A stretch of 64,000 nucleotides of DNA from Candidatus Alistipes stercoravium (GTDB lineage Bacteria; Bacteroidota; Bacteroidia; Bacteroidales; Rikenellaceae), in NCBI GenBank assembly GCA_019119615.1, contig DWWQ01000035.1, positions 1-64,000 on the forward strand, written 5' to 3'. This document shows, piece after piece, positions 7,652-13,589 of this stretch. Numbering within the stretch: the first letter of the stretch is position 1; every line of letters begins with the position of its first letter. A program made the position numbers and the translations under genes. The notes below the pieces were generated by a model. That model worked only from the letters and a program-made list of their open reading frames with translations, had not been told where the DNA came from and made no database searches.

Positions 7652-7685
7652 AAGGGAGTTGCCCGACGGGCAACTCCCTTTTTCT
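7652..7685. terminator. Terminator between yajC and nrdG
   Basis: AAGGGAGTTGCCC and GGGCAACTCCCTT form a near-perfect stem followed by T residues on the plus strand, in the gap between two convergent genes. Confidence 0.85.
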
Positions 7686-7689
7686 TTGG

Positions 7690-8175
7690 TCAGTCAGGCA
7701 GGTGCAGCGCCGCGATTTCGATCACACGCTGGTTCGAACTGCCCCGGAAGCGGAGCGCCGGGTCGCGCAGCGTGGCGACATAGCGTCCCTCGACCAGCGT
7801 GTCGATCCACCGCAGGCAGGCGCGGCGCGCCGGGTCGGAAAGGCACTCCTCGAGCGTATAGCCCGTATAGCACCAGATGTTCTGTCCGGTGCGCTCCTTG
7901 AGCAGCCGCAGGAAGCGCTCCATCGCCTCGGGCCGCAGCAACGGATCGCCGCCGCTGACCGTAATGCCGTCGAGCAGCGGGTTGGAGCGGATCTCCCGGC
8001 AGATGCGCTCGGCCCATGCATCGGTAAGGACGGTACCCTGCAGGGGGTCGTGGCTCTGCGGATTGTGGCAGCCCGGGCAACGGTGCGCACAGCCGGCGAA
8101 ATAGATCGCATAGCGGATGCCGTAACCGTCGGAGATCGTCTCCGGGTAAATCTGGAGGATGCGGAGGGGCATCAT
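7690..8175 (-). CDS. nrdG: Anaerobic ribonucleotide reductase activating protein
   Basis: 161 residues. Radical-SAM enzyme with the iron-sulfur cluster cysteines in C29-x3-C33-x2-C36 (AGCAHRCPGCHNP), the spacing typical of NrdG. SAM-binding glycines follow (TVSGGDPLL). It generates the glycyl radical on NrdD. It starts 12 bp after the nrdD stop, so both are one transcript controlled by the upstream cobalamin riboswitch. Confidence 0.95.
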   Translation of the reverse strand: MMPLRILQIYPETISDGYGIRYAIYFAGCAHRCPGCHNPQSHDPLQGTVLTDAWAERICREIRSNPLLDGITVSGGDPLLRPEAMERFLRLLKERTGQNIWCYTGYTLEECLSDPARRACLRWIDTLVEGRYVATLRDPALRFRGSSNQRVIEIAALHLPD

Positions 8176-8187
8176 TCCGGGCAGCGG

Positions 8188-10575
8188 TTAATGGTGCTTC
8201 ACCCGGTCGCGCTCCTCGGCCTGCTTGGCGGAGTTCCACGACTCGAGGCTTCCGGTCAGGTAGCCCGTGATGCGGCGCATGCGCGAGATATCCTCCGAAC
8301 CGCAGACCGGGCACTTCGAGTAGATCACCCCGCGGTAGGAGCATTTGCGGCAGGTGTCGATCGGATGGTTGATCGAGCCGTAGCCAATGCCCGCATCCTG
8401 CATCACCTTCACGATCTTGAGGATCGCCACTGGATTCTTCTTCGCCTCGCCGTCCAGCTCGACATAGGTGATGTGTCCGCCGCGCGTGATGGCGTGGAAA
8501 GGGGCCTCGAGGCGGATCTTCCCGACGATCGAGACCGGCTCGCGGACATCGACATGGAACGAATTGACGTAGTAGTCGCGGTCGGTAACTCCGGGGATCA
8601 CGCCGTAGCGCTTGCGGTCGAGGCGCGTGAAGCGGCCGCTCAACCCCTCGGCGGGCGTCGCCAGCACGGAGTAGTTGAGCCCGTAGCGGGCCTTGTACTC
8701 CTCGACGACGCGGTTCATGACCAGCACGGCATCGTAGAGCGTCTGCCACGCCTCCTGCGAGGTGGCATGGCCCTCGCCGTAGAGGGCGACCATAGCGTTG
8801 TGGCCCCCGATGAAGCCGATGCCCAGCGTACCCTGCCGCAGCACGTCGCCCACCTCGTCGTTGGGTGCAAGCCGCCCGCCGCCCTTCCAGACGTCGTTCG
8901 ACATCATGAAAGGGAACTGCCGCGCGAGGGCCGTGCGCTGGAACAGGTAGCGTTCATAGAGCTGTTCGGCGATCATCGACGCCGTGCGGTGCACCGACTC
9001 GAGGAAGATCGCCCGCGCCTCCTTGCGGATGGCGTGCTTGTTGCCGTCGGGGATCAGGTCCGAAGCCTCGCGCACAGCCTCGATGGCCAGGCGCGGCAGG
9101 TTCATCGAGGTGAATGACAGGTTGCCGCGGCCCCAGGAGCTCTTCTCACCGTGGAGATTCTCGAAGACCCGCGTGCGACACCCCATCGTCGCCACCTCGT
9201 AGCGGAAACGGTCCGGATCATCGGCGCGCCACTTCTCGTGGCGGTTGAACGGGGCGTCAAGGAACATGAAGTTCGGGAACAACGCCACCGAAGTCGTGCG
9301 GCACGCCTCGACCAGCAGGTCGAAGTTCGGCGCGCGGAACGGAATCCGACCGGCAAGGGCCCCGTCGAAATCGCGGACGGCAGCCTCGTAGTCCTCGTCG
9401 CTCCACGAAACACCCTCCTTTACCTTGAAAATCTGGATCGGGAAGACGGGAACCTCGCCGTGGCCCAGCCCCTCGACCGTGGCGGCAAGCAGTTCGCGGA
9501 TGACCATACGTCCCTCGGGCGAGGTGTCCGTGCCGTAGTTCACCGAGCTGAAGACCACCTGGTTGCCGCCGCGCGAGTGCATCGTATTGAGGTTGTGGAG
9601 GAAGCCCTCCATGGCCTGGTGCGTCTCCCGTCGTGTCGCGTCGCAGGCATGGTCCCAAATCTGCCGCAACTCCTTTTCGGTGATCCCGAGACCCGCCGCG
9701 GAAAGGGCCTGCAGCAGGTCGGCAAGGCGCTCGTCCGAAGCCTCGATCGTCGGGACATGCTCCGCGCAGAGCGTCTTGAGCTGTGCCCGCTCGGGGGCGG
9801 CGGATTCCTTGAGAGCGGCAAGGAAGGCAATACCCTCGACCAGGTGTTTGCGGAAGGTTTTGAGCACACCCGGAGCCATGAAACGGTCGAAGGCCGGAAT
9901 CGACTGTCCGCCGTGCTGCTCGTTCTGGTTCGTCTGGAAGACGATCGTGGCCAGCGTGGCGTAGCTCTGGATCGACTGCGGCGTACGCACCGAACCGTTC
10001 TTGGTATGGAACCCGCGTCGGTAGATATCCTCCAGATCGTACTGGATGCAGGTCGTGGTCTTCGTGGGATAGTAGTCCAGGTCGTGGATATGGATGTCGC
10101 CGTCGCGGTGCGCACGGCCGTGGCGGACACCCACGAGGTACTTCAGCGCGTAGTCCTTCGTGATCTCCGAGGCGAAGGTCATCATCTGGCCCGCAGGCGT
10201 GTGCGACGACATGTTGGCGTTCGAGAGGTTGATGTCGTTGCGCTCGACCGTAACGATGCCGTCCATAACCCCCTTGATCGTCGAACGGCGGTCGCGTTCG
10301 ACATTGCGCCACTCGCGGTAGATGATATACCGCTTGGCAATCGACGGGTCGCGCCCCATGAGCCGTTCCTCGACCAGGTCCTGGATCTCCTCGACGGAGA
10401 TCTCCGGCTTCGTGATGGACGAGGCGACGTCCGAGGCGATGCGGGCGATCGTCTGCTCGCGGTCCATGATGCCGCCCGCGCGATAGGCTTTCGTGATGGC
10501 GCGGACGATCTTCTCCAGCGAAAACGGCTCCGTCTTGCCATCACGCTTGATGATGGAAATCTGTGCGTAATCCAT
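8188..10575 (-). CDS. nrdD: Anaerobic (class III) ribonucleoside-triphosphate reductase
   Basis: 795 residues, normal for NrdD. The N-terminal 95 or so form an ATP-cone allosteric domain (ISIIKRDGKTEPFSLEKIVRAI). The C-terminus has the zinc site C742-x2-C745 and C755-x2-C758 and the glycyl-radical loop RITGYLTG with Gly-771 as the predicted radical residue. It reduces ribonucleotides to deoxyribonucleotides without oxygen and without B12. The leader contains a cobalamin riboswitch, which suggests it is shut down when B12 is available, presumably because a B12-dependent reductase is encoded elsewhere. Confidence 0.96.
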   Translation of the reverse strand: MDYAQISIIKRDGKTEPFSLEKIVRAITKAYRAGGIMDREQTIARIASDVASSITKPEISVEEIQDLVEERLMGRDPSIAKRYIIYREWRNVERDRRSTIKGVMDGIVTVERNDINLSNANMSSHTPAGQMMTFASEITKDYALKYLVGVRHGRAHRDGDIHIHDLDYYPTKTTTCIQYDLEDIYRRGFHTKNGSVRTPQSIQSYATLATIVFQTNQNEQHGGQSIPAFDRFMAPGVLKTFRKHLVEGIAFLAALKESAAPERAQLKTLCAEHVPTIEASDERLADLLQALSAAGLGITEKELRQIWDHACDATRRETHQAMEGFLHNLNTMHSRGGNQVVFSSVNYGTDTSPEGRMVIRELLAATVEGLGHGEVPVFPIQIFKVKEGVSWSDEDYEAAVRDFDGALAGRIPFRAPNFDLLVEACRTTSVALFPNFMFLDAPFNRHEKWRADDPDRFRYEVATMGCRTRVFENLHGEKSSWGRGNLSFTSMNLPRLAIEAVREASDLIPDGNKHAIRKEARAIFLESVHRTASMIAEQLYERYLFQRTALARQFPFMMSNDVWKGGGRLAPNDEVGDVLRQGTLGIGFIGGHNAMVALYGEGHATSQEAWQTLYDAVLVMNRVVEEYKARYGLNYSVLATPAEGLSGRFTRLDRKRYGVIPGVTDRDYYVNSFHVDVREPVSIVGKIRLEAPFHAITRGGHITYVELDGEAKKNPVAILKIVKVMQDAGIGYGSINHPIDTCRKCSYRGVIYSKCPVCGSEDISRMRRITGYLTGSLESWNSAKQAEERDRVKHH

Positions 10576-10636
10576 TGTAAAATGAATATGTATGTTTCAC
10601 AATCGGCCCCGTTTCCCCGCAGGACCGGACATTGCT

Positions 10637-10820
10637 CCGCAAAGGCAGGTCTTCTGACTCGCGCCGATCCGCGGACGCCTTCCCGCCCGTTACGAAGAAC
10701 AGACAGTGGCTCAAGATGGTCCGCGGCGCAGAAAGCACTCACAGCAGCGGGAACTGTCCGGGATTCGCACCCGGTTCCCTCTTATCCCCGGACCCGGCAG
10801 GCCGGGGATACCTTTGCGGG
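10637..10820 (-). ncRNA. Cobalamin riboswitch controlling nrdDG
   Basis: Read on the minus strand from 10820 to 10637. The outer helix P1 is CCGCAAAGG (10819-10811) with CCTTTGCGG (10645-10637), perfectly complementary. Between them are the conserved cobalamin-aptamer blocks: GAGGGAACCGGGTGCGAATC, then CCCGCTGCTGTGAG, CCACTG, GGGAAGGCG, and the B12-box-like GAGTCAGAAGACCTGCC. The order and spacing match the classical AdoCbl aptamer. About 60 nt separate the aptamer from the nrdD ATG, and I see no strong T-run terminator there, so control may be at translation initiation. Known logic: B12-independent isozymes are repressed by B12. Confidence 0.93.
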
Positions 10821-10822
10821 AA

Positions 10823-10853
10823 CAAAGATCCGCCAAAAGAGCCCGGATTCAAA
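10823..10853 (-). promoter_or_regulatory. Promoter of the riboswitch-nrdDG transcript
   Basis: On the minus strand TTTG (10853-10850), 19 nt, then GATCTTTG (10830-10823), one mismatch from TAnnTTTG. Transcription would start almost exactly at the first base of riboswitch helix P1. Confidence 0.7.
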
Positions 10854-10977
10854 GCCCGCAGCGGAAAAGTTTTCAACATTTTACCAAAGAACCGGATATC
10901 GTACACAAAATCAGAAAGTTGCTTCGCACGGTTCCGAAAATGCCGCCGGAGGATTTGGAGCTCCGGCCGGTCCGTGC

Positions 10978-10985
10978 TATCTTTG
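10978..10985 (+). promoter_or_regulatory. -7 element of the TSCPD gene
   Basis: TATCTTTG, 28 nt upstream of the ATG at 11014, diverging from the nrdDG promoter. Confidence 0.6.
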
Positions 10986-11013
10986 CGGCCGCAAAACGAC
11001 ACGCACGAAGAAC

Positions 11014-11265
11014 ATGACCCGACATCTGACCCATATCTGCCAGGGGACCTGCTCCCGGCAAATCGACATCGACATCGACGGCGAAAAGATCCTCAACGTA
11101 CAGTTTACCGGAGGCTGCCACGGAAACACGCAGGGCGTAGCCGCCCTCGTGCGCGGCATGCGCATCGACGAGGCCATCGCCCGTCTCGACGGCATCGACT
11201 GCCGCGGAAAGGGAACCTCCTGCCCCGACCAACTGGCACGGGCACTGAAAGCCGCCCGGGAATAA
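11014..11265 (+). CDS. TSCPD domain protein, TIGR03905-like
   Basis: 83 residues, with the eponymous TSCPDQLARAL motif near the C-terminus and CQGTCSRQIDIDID near the N-terminus; four cysteines suggest metal binding. TSCPD domains also form the C-terminal part of some B12-dependent (class II) ribonucleotide reductases. This stand-alone version diverges from nrdDG, which carries a B12 riboswitch; a link to ribonucleotide reduction is an inference. The start is supported by the promoter position and family length. Confidence 0.82.
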   Translation: MTRHLTHICQGTCSRQIDIDIDGEKILNVQFTGGCHGNTQGVAALVRGMRIDEAIARLDGIDCRGKGTSCPDQLARALKAARE

Positions 11266-11449
11266 GCCCGGAATCATCCACCGAACGGACCGCGGGCGGC
11301 CGTATCCGCACAACCCGGAAATCCGCTCTCCGGACCGGAGAAAACACGATCCGAGAACAACAGCCACCCTTGTGCCGGGGTTTCACGGACAGGGTATGGA
11401 CCGGGTCCGTATTTTTCAGGCCCACAGTTGGAGATTGTGTTTTTTTTCG

Positions 11450-11457
11450 TATCTTTG
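11450..11457 (+). promoter_or_regulatory. -7 element of the tRNA-Gln gene
   Basis: TATCTTTG preceded by a T-rich run, 21 nt before the tRNA 5' end. Confidence 0.6.
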
Positions 11458-11478
11458 TCCCGCTTTCGAGCAACTGTC

Positions 11479-11549
11479 TGAGCTGTGGTGTAATGGTAAC
11501 ACAGCAGATTTTGGTTCTGTCGTTCTGGGTTCGAATCCCGGCAGCTCAA
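11479..11549 (+). tRNA. tRNA-Gln (anticodon TTG)
   Basis: Cloverleaf: acceptor TGAGCTG / CAGCTCA perfectly paired, D arm with GGTAA, anticodon stem GCAGA / TCTGT with loop TTTTGGT (anticodon TTG, reading CAA), T arm CTGGG-TTCGAAT-CCCGG. CCA is not encoded. A terminator follows directly. Confidence 0.96.
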
Positions 11550-11552
11550 CAC

Positions 11553-11584
11553 AAAAGGGAGAGATCGTGCGATCTCTCCCTTTT
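11553..11584. terminator. Bidirectional terminator between tRNA-Gln and the thioesterase gene
   Basis: AAAAGGGAGAGATCG and CGATCTCTCCCTTTT flank TG: a 32-nt near-perfect palindrome ending transcripts of both convergent genes. Confidence 0.85.
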
Positions 11585-11602
11585 GCATCCTATCGGGTCG
11601 CC

Positions 11603-11995
11603 CTAACGCACCTTCGAGAGGAACTTCGCCCGATCGACCACATAGCGGACGTGCACCCCCTCGCCGATCATTCCTTCGGCATCGCGCGCCCCGACCGTAA
11701 AGGTCAGCTTGCGGCCCTCGACCTCGGTCAGCACCGCCGTGGCCGTAATCCCGGCCCCGAGGCCCGAAGGCTTGATATGCGTCGTGTTCATCTCGGATCC
11801 CACCGTCGTGGATCCCTCGGGCAGGACGGCGGCCACGGCCCGCATCGCCGCATTCTCCATAAGCGCCACCATGGCCGGCGTGGCGAATACCTCCATGTCG
11901 CCCGAGCCCATCGCCACGGCCGTATTGGCTGCCGTAACCGTCGTCGTGCTGCAGGCGGAAAGTCCTTTTTCCAACATCTCGATCTTGTTTTTCAC
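11603..11995 (-). CDS. Hotdog-fold thioesterase, FlK-like family
   Basis: 130 residues, typical of single-domain hotdog thioesterases related to fluoroacetyl-CoA thioesterase. Supporting segments: EVFATPAMVALMENAAMRAV, GSTTVGSEMNTTHIKPSGLG (conserved Thr/Glu/His region) and GEGVHVRYVVDRAKF. It probably hydrolyses small acyl-CoA esters; the substrate is unknown. The start could also be the Met at residue 7. A -7 element facing it lies at 12092-12085, giving an 80-nt leader that overlaps the leader of the divergent DUF4294 gene. Confidence 0.82.
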   Translation of the reverse strand: MKNKIEMLEKGLSACSTTTVTAANTAVAMGSGDMEVFATPAMVALMENAAMRAVAAVLPEGSTTVGSEMNTTHIKPSGLGAGITATAVLTEVEGRKLTFTVGARDAEGMIGEGVHVRYVVDRAKFLSKVR

Positions 11996-12017
11996 TATCA
12001 GGTTCTACGAAAATAAC

Positions 12018-12025
12018 TACCTTTG
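12018..12025 (+). promoter_or_regulatory. -7 element of the DUF4294 gene
   Basis: TACCTTTG on the plus strand, giving a leader of about 77 nt to the ATG at 12108. Confidence 0.5.
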
Positions 12026-12084
12026 TGCGGAAGCACCCCGCACCGGAACGGCCTTCGCAGCCGGTTTTTCCGATGCGGATGCGG

Positions 12085-12092
12085 CAAAGGTA
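12085..12092 (-). promoter_or_regulatory. -7 element of the thioesterase gene
   Basis: TACCTTTG on the minus strand, about 90 nt before the thioesterase ATG. It lies downstream of the plus-strand -7 at 12018, so the two divergent transcripts would overlap by about 45 nt at their 5' ends. Confidence 0.5.
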
Positions 12093-12107
12093 ACGATTTT
12101 TCCAAAG

Positions 12108-12695
12108 ATGAAAAAACGGTCGGCCATATTGCTCGCAGCACTGCTTGCGGCACTGGTTCTCCCCCACCGTCGGGCGGCGGCGCAGGGCGGACGCGGATTC
12201 CTGCGGCAGGAGTGGATCGTCGAACGGGGCGACTCGATCCCCCACATCTACCTCCTGCCGGTCTACGTCTTCGACCGGCCGGTCGATCTGCGCCGTTACC
12301 AGAAGCTCGTGCGCGCCGTCAAGCGCGTCTACCCCATGGCGCAGACCGCACGGGCAAAAATGGCCGAGATGGAGGGCGTCCTGCTCGAACTGCCCACAAA
12401 AAAGGAGCAGAAAGCCTATATCAAGCAGGTCTACAACCAGATCAAGGAGGAGTACACCCCCGTGGCCAAGCACATGACCCGCACCGAAGGACGCGTGCTG
12501 CTCAAGCTCATCGACCGCGAAACGGACTACACGGCCTACGAGGTGCTGCGCGAATTCCGCGGCGGATTCGTGGCCGGATTCTGGCAGGGCATATCCCGGA
12601 TCTTCGGGCAGAACCTCAAGTCGGAGTACGACAAGGAGGGCGAGGACCGGATTATCGAGCAGATCGTTATCTACTACGAAGCCGGACTGCTGTAA
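12108..12695 (+). CDS. DUF4294 protein, exported
   Basis: 195 residues with a signal peptide (MKKRSAILLAALLAALVLP, cleavage near AAAQ). The body matches DUF4294, a Bacteroidota family of unknown function: YLLPVYVFDRPVDLRRYQKL, RAVKRVYPMAQTAR and GFWQGISRIFGQNLKSEYD. Predicted periplasmic or outer-membrane associated. Monocistronic, converging on the beta-barrel gene with only 5 bp between the stop codons and no clear terminator there. Confidence 0.83.
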   Translation: MKKRSAILLAALLAALVLPHRRAAAQGGRGFLRQEWIVERGDSIPHIYLLPVYVFDRPVDLRRYQKLVRAVKRVYPMAQTARAKMAEMEGVLLELPTKKEQKAYIKQVYNQIKEEYTPVAKHMTRTEGRVLLKLIDRETDYTAYEVLREFRGGFVAGFWQGISRIFGQNLKSEYDKEGEDRIIEQIVIYYEAGLL

Positions 12696-12700
12696 GCGCG

Positions 12701-13426
12701 TCAGAAGGAAAGGGCAAGGCCGCCGCTGATGCCGACAAACGAGCGGTGCGGAGCTCCGAGGTCCCGGTCGGAACGCGGGGACCCTTCAACGAAATTACGC
12801 GTCAGGTAGTAATGGTAGGTAATGTCGAGAAACAGGCGGACACGGCCGATCGGCAGCTGGAGACGTCCGCCCGCATCCACCGTACAGACAAAACGCTGCC
12901 CGACGTCGTACAGTTCCGCATCCTGCGAGCGGAGCGGACCGAAGAGCATGCCGGGCGTGAGACCCGCATGCAGTTCGAACACCGAGGGAACCTCCGGCAC
13001 GAAGGTTTCGAAAAGGATCCGGCCGACGGAGGGATCCGCCATGTCGCGGTCCGGATACCAGGTCCCGTTGTAATAATAGCCGTCGGGCGAGGAGGTCGGC
13101 ATGCGCCGAACGCCCGAACGCCAAGAAAACTGCAGCGGAACGGAGGCATATTGTCCGTCGTGGAGCGGCGTGGTAAAGAGGTTGAGACCCGTACGCAGAC
13201 CGATATTGCGGTAGTTGTAGGCGGCGAAATCCACGGCCGCATACTGCATGGCCTGATCGGGAACGCCCGCACCGACACCGATCTGCACGCCGTAGCGCAG
13301 GCCGATCTCCTTGTTGCGGAGCTGCTTTTTCACGGTGGCGGGATCCGGGGCGGATTCGGAAGCCGGCTGCGCATAAAGCGCAACAAAGGCAAGGCATCCG
13401 GCAAAGGTGGTCGTCAGTCGTTTCAT
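12701..13426 (-). CDS. Outer-membrane beta-barrel protein, unknown function
   Basis: 241 residues from the ATG at 13426. Signal peptide MKRLTTTFAGCLAFVALYAQ. After it come alternating polar and aromatic strands (GLRYGVQIGVGAGV, YNYRNIGLRTGLNLF) and a C-terminal GISGGLALSF, whose terminal Phe is the outer-membrane insertion signal. Probably an 8- to 10-stranded barrel of the PorT/OmpA-barrel kind. No enzymatic motif. A -7 element (13466-13459) lies 32 nt before the start, which excludes the slightly longer start at 13444. Confidence 0.7.
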   Translation of the reverse strand: MKRLTTTFAGCLAFVALYAQPASESAPDPATVKKQLRNKEIGLRYGVQIGVGAGVPDQAMQYAAVDFAAYNYRNIGLRTGLNLFTTPLHDGQYASVPLQFSWRSGVRRMPTSSPDGYYYNGTWYPDRDMADPSVGRILFETFVPEVPSVFELHAGLTPGMLFGPLRSQDAELYDVGQRFVCTVDAGGRLQLPIGRVRLFLDITYHYYLTRNFVEGSPRSDRDLGAPHRSFVGISGGLALSF

Positions 13427-13441
13427 GGTCGGTAGTTTGGC

Positions 13442-13542
13442 CAAAACTGTTTTTGGGGCAAATATAACCTTTTCGGGCCAATCGGCAAGTCAGACAGTCA
13501 AGGATACCAAAAATTCAGCTCATGGCACCAAAAACAGTTTTG
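13442..13542. repeat. 15-bp perfect inverted repeat around the barrel-gene promoter
   Basis: CAAAACTGTTTTTGG at 13442-13456 and its exact reverse complement CCAAAAACAGTTTTG at 13528-13542, 71 nt apart. The barrel-gene -7 element (TATATTTG, 13466-13459) lies just inside the left arm. Confidence 0.7.
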
Positions 13543-13565
13543 CCCCGGCCATGCCAGGTCGGGGC
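13537..13565 (-). terminator. Terminator of the glycoside hydrolase gene
   Basis: On the minus strand GCCCCGACCTGGCATGGCCGGGGC is a stem-loop followed by AAAACTGTTTTT. It lies 25 nt after the hydrolase stop. Confidence 0.55.
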
Positions 13566-13589
13566 GAACCTGTTTCTTCGGAAGCAGAG

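Noticed and set aside
9151..11013. Long plus-strand frame reaching back from the TSCPD gene
   Set aside because: It is antisense to nrdD and to the riboswitch. The true TSCPD protein starts at the ATG at 11014, which matches family length and the promoter.
13442..13542. Invertible promoter segment
   Set aside because: The inverted repeat is perfect but no site-specific recombinase gene is in the window; kept only as a repeat with unknown role.
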